Assembly (NCBI RefSeq): GCF_001885905.1
Contig: NZ_JXKM01000001.1
Span: 124,001-188,000 of the forward strand
DNA from: Enterococcus devriesei
GTDB lineage: Bacteria > Bacillota > Bacilli > Lactobacillales > Enterococcaceae
DNA: 64,000 bases
Reading direction: 5' to 3'
Shown here: piece after piece, positions 35,704 through 44,815 of the stretch
Numbering within the stretch: the first letter of the stretch is position 1
Layout: each line of letters starts with the position of its first letter
Position numbers and translations under genes: made by a program
The notes under the pieces: generated by a model
The model's database searches: none
Told to the model about the DNA's origin: nothing
The model's input: the letters and a program-made list of their open reading frames with translations, nothing else

Positions 35704-36813
35704 GTGGCCGATTTAGTTTTTCCATTAAAAAATGATACGACGCGAAAAATTATTCATATTGATATGGATGCTTTTTTTGCGTCGGTTGAGGAGCGGGATG
35801 ATCCTGAATTAGCGAAGCATCCCTTAGTAATCGCCCGCCATCCTTCTGATACTGGAGGAAAAGGGGTTGTGACGACCGCGAATTACAAGGCTAGGGTTTA
35901 CGGGATTCATTCTGCGATGAGCGCTCAAAAAGCGTTTGAGCTTTGTCCCCAAGCAATTTTTAAACCCGGCGATCACGAAAAATACCGAGCGGTCTCGCAA
36001 CAAGTTCGAGCCATTTTTCATCGCTATACAGATGTCATCGAACCCGTTTCGATTGATGAAGCCTACTTAGATGTGACAGAAAATAAAATCAATGCCCGTT
36101 CAGCCATCAAAATTGCTCGCTTGATTCAGCAGGATATTTGGCAGGAGCTGCAACTGACTTGTTCGGCCGGAGTTAGTTATAATAAATTTTTGGCTAAATT
36201 GGCCTCTGACTATCAAAAACCGCGAGGCATGACAGTGATCTCACCAGAAGAAGCTGTCATCTTTTTAAAGCAGCTACCAATTGAAAAATTTCACGGTGTT
36301 GGGAAAAAGACCGTACCGAAAATGAATGAATTGGGAATTTTTACTGGCGAGGATTTATACGAAAAAAGTGAAATGTTTTTGATCCAGGAATTTGGTAAGA
36401 TGGGCTACTCTTTGTATCGAAAAGTTCGTGGAATTCACGACTCGCCCGTCAGTGTTACTCGTGAACGCAAGTCGGTGGGGAAAGAACATACTTACGGCCG
36501 TCCATTGGCCACAGAGGACGAGGTTTTAAGTCAGTTAAGGCAATTAGCGGAAAAGGTCGAAGGCTCCTTAAAACGCGTGCAGCGGCATGGCAAAACGGTG
36601 GTCGTCAAGATTCGATATACAGATTATACGACTGTGACGCGGCGAGTGACGCTGCCTTATTACATAGAAAAAAAAGAAGAACTATTTTCCCAAGCTAGCT
36701 TGATTTGGGAGGAAATTGGCGGCATTGAAAAAGGGATCCGCTTAGTCGGTATCACCTTGACTAATCTAGATCCCGTTGCCTATGAAAATATTGTCTTGCC
36801 TTTGTGGGAGTGA
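35704..36813 (+). CDS. dinB: DNA polymerase IV (Y family)
   Basis: The protein (369 aa) is an error-prone translesion polymerase. The catalytic motifs are IIHIDMDAFFASVEERD (about 14-30) and PVSIDEAYLDVT (around 114-125, with the DE pair); a helix-hairpin-helix and little-finger domain follow. I chose the GTG at 35704 because GGGGAGGTG lies 6 bases upstream and the promoter -10 lies before it; reading further upstream would run through the promoter. It is under LexA control and is bracketed by two family B repeat copies. Confidence 0.95.
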   Translation: MADLVFPLKNDTTRKIIHIDMDAFFASVEERDDPELAKHPLVIARHPSDTGGKGVVTTANYKARVYGIHSAMSAQKAFELCPQAIFKPGDHEKYRAVSQQVRAIFHRYTDVIEPVSIDEAYLDVTENKINARSAIKIARLIQQDIWQELQLTCSAGVSYNKFLAKLASDYQKPRGMTVISPEEAVIFLKQLPIEKFHGVGKKTVPKMNELGIFTGEDLYEKSEMFLIQEFGKMGYSLYRKVRGIHDSPVSVTRERKSVGKEHTYGRPLATEDEVLSQLRQLAEKVEGSLKRVQRHGKTVVVKIRYTDYTTVTRRVTLPYYIEKKEELFSQASLIWEEIGGIEKGIRLVGITLTNLDPVAYENIVLPLWE

Positions 36814-36815
36814 AA

Positions 36816-36839
36816 AAGCTAGTTCGTAGAGCCAGACAT
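36816..36839. repeat. Family B repeat, inverted half copy
   Basis: AAGCTAGTTCGTAGAGCCAG and the next four bases are the reverse complement, with one or two changes, of ATGTCTGGCTTCACGAAC... in the other copies. It begins 2 bases after the dinB stop. Confidence 0.7.
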
Positions 36840-36847
36840 CAAACAAG

Positions 36848-36876
36848 AAGAGCGACTAAATTAGTTCGCTCTTTTT
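36848..36876. terminator. Bidirectional terminator between dinB and nrdG
   Basis: AAGAGCGAC pairs with GTTCGCTCTT around a short AT loop, with T residues after it. It overlaps the nrdG stop codon. Confidence 0.75.
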
Positions 36877-37458
36877 GATTTGTTCAAAAGCTTTTTCGGA
36901 GTCATGGAGTTTTTCCCAAATAACGACTTCACCTTGTGCTAAAGATTTTTTGACATCAATGATCCGTTGATTGGCACTGCCACGAAATTGCAGCATCAAG
37001 TTTTTTTGTGTCAGTTCAAAACGCCCGTCAACGAGAATATCAATCTTGCTGAGCATTTCTAGTTTGTCTTCACTGTCTTGTAACAGCTCTTCAAACGTGT
37101 AGCCGCTCCAAGACCAGATATCCTTCGTGTCGCCAAATTCTTTCCGTAAACGGTCAATCACTCTTAAGCAGACTTGAGTATTCAAAAAAGGCTCGCCGCC
37201 TAAGAAAGTGACACCTTGAACATAATCGTGGGCTGTATCCGCGATTAATTGATCTTCAATTTCTTGGGTGAAGGGCTTGCCGTAATGAAAATTTTGTGCG
37301 GCAGCATTGAAGCAGCCTTCGCAGGCAAAGGGACAGCCACTGACGTAGAGACTATTCCGGACGCCTTCTCCATCAACAAAGTTGAAGGCCTTATAATCGG
37401 CGATGTATTGCTGACTTAACTCACTGGCCAGCCATTCTTTTGGTTTAGGATTACGCAT
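36856..37458 (-). CDS. nrdG: Anaerobic ribonucleotide reductase activating protein
   Basis: The protein (200 aa) is a radical SAM enzyme with CPFACEGC (CX3CX2C at about 43-50) that holds the iron-sulfur cluster and makes the glycyl radical on NrdD. DGEGVRNSLYVSGC before it and FLGGEPFLN after it are typical. Start at the ATG at 37458, after AAAGGTG; an upstream in-frame ATG overlaps that site. It is the second gene of nrdDG. Confidence 0.95.
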   Translation of the reverse strand: MRNPKPKEWLASELSQQYIADYKAFNFVDGEGVRNSLYVSGCPFACEGCFNAAAQNFHYGKPFTQEIEDQLIADTAHDYVQGVTFLGGEPFLNTQVCLRVIDRLRKEFGDTKDIWSWSGYTFEELLQDSEDKLEMLSKIDILVDGRFELTQKNLMLQFRGSANQRIIDVKKSLAQGEVVIWEKLHDSEKAFEQIKKSELI

Positions 37459-37529
37459 GTTTTTTTCACCTTTCAAGTAAAACAGGGAGCGGCAAAGAGC
37501 GCCGTCCCTGTCAATCGTATTTCCAGTTT

Positions 37530-39722
37530 CTATTTCATATGTTTGACGCGTGAGGCGATTTCTTCATGACGGCCGTGAACCATCGGACGTGCTTGCGGAT
37601 TGCCTAGGTAGCCGCAAGTCCGTTTGACAACATCACAGGTTTTTGGATCATGGTTGCCGCACTCTGGACATTCAAAGCCGCGTTTGGTTGGTTTGAAGTC
37701 GCCTTCGAAGCCACATTCGTAGCAATGATCGATCGGTGTGTTGGTTCCTAGATAAGCGATGCGATCGTATCCATAGTCCCAAACAGCTTCCAAAGATTTT
37801 GGATTTTGCTGCAATACTGGGTATTCACAATAGTGGATGAAGCCGCCAGAACAATATTTAGGATAGTCTTTTTCGAAATCCAATTTTTCAAATGGCGTTG
37901 GGTTTTTCCGCACATCATAATGGAAGCTATTCGTGTAATAATCCTTATCCGTGATGTTTTCAACAACACCAAAGCGCTCTGTATCTAAACGACAGAAGCG
38001 ATCCGTCAAACTTTCACTTGGTGTTGAATAAACACTGAAGTGATAGCCGTATTCATTGCCCCAGGCATCTGCATGTTCTTTTAGATCTTTCATAATATCC
38101 AAGGTGAAAGCTTTCGCTTCTGGATTGCCTTCCCATTCGCCGCCGTAAAAAATGCTGGCAACTTCGTAAAGACCAATGTAGCCTAAAGAAATCGTAGCTC
38201 GTTTATTTTTGAATAATTCATTGACAGCATCTGTTCGTTTCAAACGTTTGCCGAATGCGCCGTATTGATACAAGATCGGTGCGTTCGCCGGTGTGGCCTC
38301 TTTACAACGATCAATCCGGAAAACAAGCGCGTCTTTAGCGATTTGCAGACGTTCCTCTAATAATGTCCAGAATTTTTCTTTGTTGCCGGCTGATTCTAAG
38401 GCGATCCGTGGTAAATTCAACGTAACGACCCCAAGATTCATACGACCTGCATTGATTTCTTCGCCTTGTTCATTTTTCCAACCTTGCAAGAATGAGCGGC
38501 AGCCCATCGGCACCTTGAAGCTGCCAGTCAGCTCGATTAATTTGTCGTAATTCAGGATATCTGGATACATCCGCTTGGTTGCACATTCTAATGCTAATTC
38601 TTTAATATCATAGTTTGGATCAGTTGGTTCCAAGTTGGTTCCACGGCGTAGAGTGAAAATCAATTTAGGGAAAATCGCCGTGCGTTTTTCGCTACCTAAA
38701 CCTTCGATCCGGATTTGTAGGATCGCTTTTTGAATCTCGCGTTCAAACCAATCTGTTCCAAGACCAAAGCCTAATGACGTAAAGGGTGTTTGTCCGTTTG
38801 AAGTAAATAACGTATTGATCTCGTATTCTAAGCTTTGCATCGCGTCATAAATATCTTTACGTGTTTTTTGTTTCGCAAAAGCTTTTTGCTTTTCTGGACT
38901 ATCGATCCATTCTTCGGCGTCTTTTAAATGTTTTTCATAATTTAAGCGCGCAAAAGGAGCTAACAATTCATCTGTCCGATCGGCTGAACAACCGCCGTAT
39001 TGGCTTGAAGCTACATTGGCAATGATTTGTGAAATTTGTGCGGTCGCCGTTTGAATTGATTTAGGACTTTCTACTTCGGCATTACCGATTTTAAATCCGT
39101 CGTTCAACATGCCTTTAAAGTCGATCAAACAGCAGTTCGTCATTGGTGTATAGGGATGATAATCCAAATCATGGTAATGGATGTCGCCTTTTTGGTGAGC
39201 ATTCGCTACATGGGCTGGCAGCATTTTTAAACCAATGGATTTACCCACGATTCCAGCCGTTAAATCCCGTTGAGTATTGAAGACATCGCTGTCTTTATTG
39301 GCATTTTCATTCACGACCGTTTGGTCCTTGTTGATTAATTTGCCGATTGTAAAGTTAATGTCAGTGGCTTTGCTACGCTGGAAATCACGATGGGTCCGAT
39401 AATTGATATATTCCTCGGCTAACCCGTACTCGTTATGCTCTAATAGAATATGTTCCACGATGTTTTGGATTTCATAAATTTTAATGTCACTGTTGAAACG
39501 CTCAGAAATTTCAGCATCTACGCGTTCGACGATTGATTGGATGCGCCCGTGAGCTAAAGGATCAATCGAACCTTTTATTTTTGTTTCAGCTTTAATCAAT
39601 GCATCATAAATTTTTTGGTCATCAAAGGAGACGTGACGTCCATCGCGTTTTACGACTTTGATATTTTTTAATGACGATTGAAACTCGTTGAGCAACGAGT
39701 CTTTTGTATGGATTTCCATCAT
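37530..39722 (-). CDS. nrdD: Anaerobic ribonucleoside-triphosphate reductase
   Basis: The protein (730 aa) is the oxygen-sensitive glycyl-radical reductase that makes dNTPs without oxygen. It has an N-terminal ATP-cone (VVKRDGRHVSFDDQKIYDAL, about 23-110), the large barrel domain, a C-terminal zinc site (CYECGFEGDF...CPECGNHDP) and the radical-site segment RTCGYLGNPQARP near the end. The start ATG at 39722 follows AATGGAGTG. A NrdR box and a 17-spaced promoter lie upstream. Confidence 0.96.
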   Translation of the reverse strand: MMEIHTKDSLLNEFQSSLKNIKVVKRDGRHVSFDDQKIYDALIKAETKIKGSIDPLAHGRIQSIVERVDAEISERFNSDIKIYEIQNIVEHILLEHNEYGLAEEYINYRTHRDFQRSKATDINFTIGKLINKDQTVVNENANKDSDVFNTQRDLTAGIVGKSIGLKMLPAHVANAHQKGDIHYHDLDYHPYTPMTNCCLIDFKGMLNDGFKIGNAEVESPKSIQTATAQISQIIANVASSQYGGCSADRTDELLAPFARLNYEKHLKDAEEWIDSPEKQKAFAKQKTRKDIYDAMQSLEYEINTLFTSNGQTPFTSLGFGLGTDWFEREIQKAILQIRIEGLGSEKRTAIFPKLIFTLRRGTNLEPTDPNYDIKELALECATKRMYPDILNYDKLIELTGSFKVPMGCRSFLQGWKNEQGEEINAGRMNLGVVTLNLPRIALESAGNKEKFWTLLEERLQIAKDALVFRIDRCKEATPANAPILYQYGAFGKRLKRTDAVNELFKNKRATISLGYIGLYEVASIFYGGEWEGNPEAKAFTLDIMKDLKEHADAWGNEYGYHFSVYSTPSESLTDRFCRLDTERFGVVENITDKDYYTNSFHYDVRKNPTPFEKLDFEKDYPKYCSGGFIHYCEYPVLQQNPKSLEAVWDYGYDRIAYLGTNTPIDHCYECGFEGDFKPTKRGFECPECGNHDPKTCDVVKRTCGYLGNPQARPMVHGRHEEIASRVKHMK

Positions 39723-39757
39723 AACAAACACTCCATTTCTTCTAAATCTCACTATTA

Positions 39758-39786
39758 ATAATATAGCATTTTGATTTAGCATGCAA
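39758..39786 (-). promoter_or_regulatory. nrdDG promoter
   Basis: On the minus strand TTGCAT and TATTAT are 17 bases apart. A degenerate NrdR-like site (39784-39799) overlaps the -35 side. Confidence 0.55.
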
Positions 39787-39820
39787 CGATATATTGGGGC
39801 TTTTTTTAGGAATAAAAGAA

Positions 39821-39844
39821 GAACACACTATATATAGTGTGTTC
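39821..39844. promoter_or_regulatory. NrdR box
   Basis: The core ACACTATATATAGTGT fits the NrdR consensus (ACACWATATATWGTGT) and lies in a perfect 24-bp palindrome. Its centre is 41 bases from that of the weaker site, about four helical turns. Confidence 0.85.
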
Positions 39845-40065
39845 CTTTATGTAAAAGTGTATGAAAGCTGATGAGGCCGTGCTTTACAGCTATGTTAAAA
39901 TAACTTAAAAATATTTGTTTTGAATGTGAAAAAAATGTAAGCTGTCAGACAGTCGTTTCACGTAAAAAACTAACCCAAATATGATACCATAAAGGAAAAA
40001 ATTTGGATATTAAAAATAGGTGTCTAATTTTGAGAAGGAAATCGTTTTGACAGGAGGATCAAGCA
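39845..40065 (+). promoter_or_regulatory. Regulatory region of the BceAB-type operon
   Basis: This stretch has no gene. It holds CTGTCAGACAG (39942-39952), a perfect 11-base inverted repeat, flanked by GTGAAA (39926-39931) and TTTCAC (39956-39961). TATGAT at 39980-39985 is a likely -10, with TTTCAC 18 bases upstream as -35. The palindrome just upstream of the -35 is where BceR-type response regulators bind; the link is inferred. Confidence 0.45.
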
Positions 40066-40833
40066 ATGAAGAAAATAATTGATGTGCAGCATTTAAGTAA
40101 AAGCTATGGCACACGCAATAATAAAGTGACGGTCTTGAATGATTTGAATTTTTCCATGGAGAAGGGAGAATTCGTTGGGATCATGGGTCCTAGTGGCGCC
40201 GGTAAGACGACGTTAATGAATATCCTGTCAACGATTTTGCTGCCTACGATGGGCAGTGTGAAGATCGACGGCGCTGATATCACACAGATGCGGGAGAACC
40301 GACTGACAGATTTTCGTCGAAAAAATCTGGGTTTCATTTTTCAAGAGTTTAATTTGATTGATAGTTTGTCGGTACGGGACAATATTATTTTGCCTTTAGC
40401 AGTCAGCAAGCTTTCCTATGAAGAAATTACGAAACGGGTGGATCATCTAGCGCAAATTTTAAAAATTGAAGGTATCTTAGACCGATTTCCAGAAGAACTG
40501 TCTACCGGTCAACAGCAACGGACTGCAGCAGCGCGGGCTTTGATCACCCGTCCGATGATTTTATTTGCTGATGAGCCCACGGGCTCTTTGGATTCTAAAG
40601 CAGCGACTGAGTTTTTGAATTACTTAGACGAGGTGAACCTTCATGAGGAGACGACGATCTTGATGGTTACTCATGATCCTTACACGGCTAGCTATTGCAA
40701 TCGCGTGCTGTTTATTAAGGATGGGCGTTTTTTCTCCGAGATCGTTCGGCGTTCAACCCGCAAGGATTTTTTTGAGAAAGTGATTGATATGCAGGCGACG
40801 ATCGGCGGGGGAGGCAAAGCCAATGCTGATTAA
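40066..40833 (+). CDS. BceA-type ABC transporter ATPase
   Basis: The protein (255 aa) is the ATPase of a BceAB-type transporter. Walker A GPSGAGKTT lies at about 40-48, the signature is LSTGQQQR (a variant of LSGGQQQR), Walker B ends in FADEPTGSLD, and the switch is MVTHDPY. These transporters sense and shed peptide antibiotics such as bacitracin from the lipid II cycle. AGGAGG precedes the ATG. It overlaps the permease gene by 11 bases. Unlike most such operons it has no adjacent histidine kinase and regulator. Confidence 0.9.
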   Translation: MKKIIDVQHLSKSYGTRNNKVTVLNDLNFSMEKGEFVGIMGPSGAGKTTLMNILSTILLPTMGSVKIDGADITQMRENRLTDFRRKNLGFIFQEFNLIDSLSVRDNIILPLAVSKLSYEEITKRVDHLAQILKIEGILDRFPEELSTGQQQRTAAARALITRPMILFADEPTGSLDSKAATEFLNYLDEVNLHEETTILMVTHDPYTASYCNRVLFIKDGRFFSEIVRRSTRKDFFEKVIDMQATIGGGGKANAD

Positions 40834-42835
40834 ATTAGTTTGGCGCGGCTTTAAAAAACAATTATCCAATTATTTATTGCTATTCTTTAGCTTGATTTTT
40901 TCGGTGATGGTTTATTATTCCTTTACGGCGATGACCTATGAGCAGCCTTTGATTCGCGGTGCCGGAAAAAACACCCAATTGGTTGGTGTTTTAGGGTTCG
41001 GCAGTTTTGCGGTGGTGCTGATTCTTTTATTTTTTATGGCGAATACCAATCGTTTCTTTATTGAAAATCGCCGCAAGGATATCAGTATCTTCCATTTATA
41101 TGGACTGAATTATTATCAAATTTGTTTGTGGTTTATTTTAGAGCTTTTATTTATTGGGGTGTTTTCCTTCGTGATTGGAATTGGCTTAGGTATTTTATTT
41201 TCAAAACTCTTTAGCATGATCTTGGTCAAAGCGATGGATCTGCCACTGCAAGTCCATTTCTTTTTCTCTAGTGACGCGATTCTTGCGACTGGGCTCGTGG
41301 TACTGTTTATTTTGGCAGTTGTTTGTTTGCAGATTTTGTGGTTAGTGTCTGGCTATAAGTTCAGTCACGTCAAAAAGGCCCGTCTGCGAAACATCCAAGC
41401 AATGAAACTTTCCTCGTGGCAAAAGGTCATGGCAGTGATTGGCGGCATGTTCTTACTAACCGGCTGGGGTCTAGCGTTGACTTATATTTCGATTGCTCGC
41501 AAGGTGAGTGATCAGCTCGGTTTGATTCAAGGAAATTTTCTATTAATGAGTATTATTTTTCTGTTATGTGTGATCGGTAGTTATCTTTTTTTCGCTTTTA
41601 CTTTACGTTGGTATAATTCCTTTCACCCGAAGCGGCTTGATAAAAATTTAGGTATGTTGTCACGCAGTGAATGGCAGCTGCGGTTATTCAGCGAATGGCG
41701 TTTTTTAGGATCAATCACCGTTTCCTTAGGTTTAGCTCTAGCGATACTTGGCGGCATGGCAGCTTTGGCTTCGATAGAAATGCGTTCTGTAAATGAAATC
41801 GCCCCGGCTTCTTTATTGATTACACGAGAAAGCTATCAGAAGCTGGCACCTAAGTTGGAAAGTGTCGAACCTTACCAACGACAATCCATTCATTTTAAAG
41901 CGGTGCCGGCGAAACAAAATGTAGAAATTTCAGGAGAAGGGATGAATACCCAGCCGGAAGTCATGGACATGGTTTCCCTCTCAGATTATCGGGCCTTTCA
42001 AAAAACGAATCCAACATTGCGGGACATTCAATTGAAATCTGCCAATGCTACCGTCGTATTAAGTTCTTATCAGCGTTATTTGAACGACTATACGCGCTAT
42101 AGCAATCGGATTTATTTGAAGGATAAGAAGTTAAGCGTCCAGGCTAGTCACCCAAATTTTTTTGGGGATACGAATCTACGCTATGGTACGGGGATGATCG
42201 TTGTTTCGGATCAACTATTCAATGAAACGGAAGGCATTTCGTATACGATCGAGGCGATTGATGTCCTTCCCCAAAATGAAAACAAACTGAACCAGTTGGT
42301 CCAAAAAAATGTCAAAGGAGATTGGAATTTTCCGATCCATTATGATCTTAGCTGGAAAAATCATCAGCTAATGGGAGACATTACCCAAGGAGCCGGCACC
42401 AAAAAATCCGATTCAACCATCTATCGTTCAGAGTACACATCTTATCAAGATACTTATCGCGGGACCCGCAGCAGTCTTGGCTTGGTCTTGTTCGTTGTAA
42501 CTTTTGTAACGACGACGTTTATTATTACGACAGCCAGCACGGTAACTTTGCGACGCTTGTCAGAGTTTAATCAAAAACGTAAGCAGTACCGCTTGTTACA
42601 ACAAATGGGGATTCCTAATCAGACGATTTATCAAGAGATCAATCGTGAAAATCGGGTGGTGTTCTTTATCCCCGCATTATTAGCATTGATCCACAGTGTT
42701 TTGGCTATTTCGGTTATTTCTCATATCGCTCAGAACGCAGATTATGGCTTTGTTTACTTATTTTGCGGGTTGATGCTGGTAGTCTATGGAGTTTTCTATT
42801 TATTCTCCAGTGCCTATCAAAAAAGATTGCTCTAA
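40823..42835 (+). CDS. BceB-type ABC transporter permease
   Basis: The protein (670 aa) has the BceB plan: about ten membrane helices with a large extracellular domain (about 325-560) between helices 7 and 8, and FtsX-like segments at both ends (start MLIKLVWRGFKKQLSNYLLL). The extracellular domain would contact the peptide. The ATG at 40823 lies inside the end of the ATPase gene; GGGGGAGGC precedes it. Function as antimicrobial-peptide sensing or resistance is inferred from family. Confidence 0.88.
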   Translation: MLIKLVWRGFKKQLSNYLLLFFSLIFSVMVYYSFTAMTYEQPLIRGAGKNTQLVGVLGFGSFAVVLILLFFMANTNRFFIENRRKDISIFHLYGLNYYQICLWFILELLFIGVFSFVIGIGLGILFSKLFSMILVKAMDLPLQVHFFFSSDAILATGLVVLFILAVVCLQILWLVSGYKFSHVKKARLRNIQAMKLSSWQKVMAVIGGMFLLTGWGLALTYISIARKVSDQLGLIQGNFLLMSIIFLLCVIGSYLFFAFTLRWYNSFHPKRLDKNLGMLSRSEWQLRLFSEWRFLGSITVSLGLALAILGGMAALASIEMRSVNEIAPASLLITRESYQKLAPKLESVEPYQRQSIHFKAVPAKQNVEISGEGMNTQPEVMDMVSLSDYRAFQKTNPTLRDIQLKSANATVVLSSYQRYLNDYTRYSNRIYLKDKKLSVQASHPNFFGDTNLRYGTGMIVVSDQLFNETEGISYTIEAIDVLPQNENKLNQLVQKNVKGDWNFPIHYDLSWKNHQLMGDITQGAGTKKSDSTIYRSEYTSYQDTYRGTRSSLGLVLFVVTFVTTTFIITTASTVTLRRLSEFNQKRKQYRLLQQMGIPNQTIYQEINRENRVVFFIPALLALIHSVLAISVISHIAQNADYGFVYLFCGLMLVVYGVFYLFSSAYQKRLL

Positions 42836-42956
42836 ATTTGTTAGGTCGGTTTTTTAACGCGTCGTCAGCTAGACCAATTATCAAATCATTGATTTTAAAT
42901 TGGTAATAGTAAGAGCAGCAAACAGAAGATTTAACTTTTCTTTATAACTTTTTTTG

Positions 42957-42986
42957 CCGCGGCACGGTGGGTGTCGCGGTTTTTTG
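42957..42986 (+). terminator. Terminator between the BceB gene and dlt
   Basis: CCGCGGCAC pairs with GTGTCGCGG (one G-T) and six T residues follow. It lies 120 bases beyond the permease stop; nothing coding is seen between. Confidence 0.85.
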
Positions 42987-43070
42987 TATTTAAATAACTG
43001 ATGTGACAAAACTGTTCGTTTGAAACTAGATAATGTAAGTTGAATGCGTGGAAGATTATTTTGATCGTCC

Positions 43071-43076
43071 TATAAT
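43071..43076 (+). promoter_or_regulatory. -10 of the dlt operon promoter
   Basis: TATAAT lies 34 bases before dltX. The -35 is poor, which suggests an activator or another regulated form. Confidence 0.45.
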
Positions 43077-43109
43077 AAGCTACGAAAGAAAAAAAGAGAG
43101 GGCGATTTG

Positions 43110-43259
43110 ATGAAGGCATTTTTGAGCCGTCCGACAACTCGTTACTGGTTGAGTTTTATCGGCAAGACGATTTTCTATTTTGCAGTCGTGCTGATCTTAA
43201 TCTATTTATACCATTACAAGAGTATCCAAGGCGGTAACTTTATCTACAATGAATTTTAG
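43110..43259 (+). CDS. dltX: DltX, small membrane protein of D-alanylation
   Basis: This 49-residue protein has one membrane helix (about 20-34) and the conserved C-terminal end FIYNEF, the DltX signature that is needed for D-Ala transfer by DltB/DltD. The ATG follows AGAGAGGGCG at suitable spacing. It is the first gene of dltXABCD, 44 bases before dltA. It is short enough to be missed by gene finders. Confidence 0.9.
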   Translation: MKAFLSRPTTRYWLSFIGKTIFYFAVVLILIYLYHYKSIQGGNFIYNEF

Positions 43260-43303
43260 TTTCAACAGCACAATTTCGTCTGAACCCGAACGGAGGGATA
43301 GTT

Positions 43304-44815
43304 ATGAAAAATATCATTACGACGATTGATCAATGGGCGATCGATCAACCAGAGGCGTTAGCCTACCAATCTGAAACAGCCAGCTATTCTTATCAATTAT
43401 TGCAGCAGTGGTCTGATAACTTAGCGCAGTATTTAGCAAAACAAACCGCAGCCAAAACACCAATCGTTGTTTTTGGTGAGCTGGAGTTTGAAATGATCAC
43501 TAGCTTCATAGGGGCAGCCAAAAGCGGTCATGCTTATATTCCAATCGAATCGAACACACCCTTAGATCGCATCCAATTGATCTTAGACGTCGCGCAACCT
43601 GCTTTAGTTTTAAGTGTGTTGCCATGGCCTGAGGAACTGGCGACGGAGATTCCCGTCGTTACACCAACTGAATTGGCTCAAATTTTTAAAACAGAACAAA
43701 CACAAATCGAATTGCAGCCAGTGAAGGATGATGAGACGTTTTATATTATCTTCACTTCTGGTACGACGGGTGTACCAAAAGGGGTACAGATCAGTCATGA
43801 TAATTTATTGAGCTTTACGAATTGGGATCTGCAAGATTTCGGTATTCAGCCAGGAATGCGTTTCTTGTCCCAAGCGCCGTATTCCTTTGATCTATCCGTG
43901 ATGAGCGTTTATCCTGCTCTTTGCAGCGGTGGTACCTTGATCCCGATGGAAAAAGCCGTCATCAATGATTTTAAAAAGCTCTTCAGCTTTTTACCAAGCT
44001 TAGACTTGGAAATTTGGGTCTCGACGCCTTCTTTCATGGATATTTGTTTGATGGAGAAAACCTTCGATGGTGAACACGTTCCTTCATTAAAGATTTTCCA
44101 ATTTTGCGGCGAAGAACTGACACGTAAAACAGCGGAAGAATTAATTCGGCGCTTCCCCAATGCCAAAATTTTTAATACGTATGGACCAACTGAAGCAACG
44201 GTGGCGATGACCTTGATCGAAGTCACCGCGGAAGTATTGGATCAATATGATCGTGTTCCGATTGGCTATATCAAAGAAGACACCGAGGTTTTAATTTACG
44301 ATGAAGATCAGCTTGCAGCACCAGGTGAAGCCGGCGAGATCGTTATCAAAGGCCCTAGTGTTTCAAAAGGCTATTTGCATAATCCAGAAAAAACCGCGGC
44401 GGCCTTTTTCGAGATCGATGGCGTGCCAGCATACCATACCGGTGATGCTGGTCGGTTGCAGACAGATGGGTTATTGCTTTATGAAGGACGGATCGATTTC
44501 CAAGTCAAATTGCATGGCTTTCGGATCGAACTAGAAGATATCGATCATCATTTGGAACACGTTTCTTATGTGAAGCAGGCAACGGTAGTGCCAAAATATC
44601 AAGACCACAAAGTTCAACAGCTAGTGGCCTATGTCGTTGCAAATGACAATGACTTTGAAAAAGCCTATCAATTGACGAAGGCAATTAAAGAAGAGTTGGC
44701 TGAAGGCGTGATGGACTATATGATTCCGCAAAAATTTGTTTATGTGAATCAATTGCCACGGACAGCGAATGGCAAGATTGATCGTAAGCGGCTGATTAAT
44801 GAGGTGAATAGTTAA
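43304..44815 (+). CDS. dltA: D-alanine--D-alanyl carrier protein ligase
   Basis: The protein (503 aa) activates D-Ala as adenylate and loads it on DltC. It belongs to the ANL superfamily: P-loop-like FTSGTTGVPKG at about 152-162, NTYGPTEATVAM around 292-303, YHTGDAG and the C-terminal lysine in TANGKIDRK. CGGAGGGA precedes the ATG. Its stop overlaps the dltB start (TAATG). Confidence 0.97.
   Translation: MKNIITTIDQWAIDQPEALAYQSETASYSYQLLQQWSDNLAQYLAKQTAAKTPIVVFGELEFEMITSFIGAAKSGHAYIPIESNTPLDRIQLILDVAQPALVLSVLPWPEELATEIPVVTPTELAQIFKTEQTQIELQPVKDDETFYIIFTSGTTGVPKGVQISHDNLLSFTNWDLQDFGIQPGMRFLSQAPYSFDLSVMSVYPALCSGGTLIPMEKAVINDFKKLFSFLPSLDLEIWVSTPSFMDICLMEKTFDGEHVPSLKIFQFCGEELTRKTAEELIRRFPNAKIFNTYGPTEATVAMTLIEVTAEVLDQYDRVPIGYIKEDTEVLIYDEDQLAAPGEAGEIVIKGPSVSKGYLHNPEKTAAAFFEIDGVPAYHTGDAGRLQTDGLLLYEGRIDFQVKLHGFRIELEDIDHHLEHVSYVKQATVVPKYQDHKVQQLVAYVVANDNDFEKAYQLTKAIKEELAEGVMDYMIPQKFVYVNQLPRTANGKIDRKRLINEVNS

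Noticed and set aside
35429-36839. Insertion sequence or transposon carrying dinB between inverted family B copies
   Set aside because: No transposase is present and the right copy is only a 24-base half; kept as an observation on bracketing, not as a mobile element.
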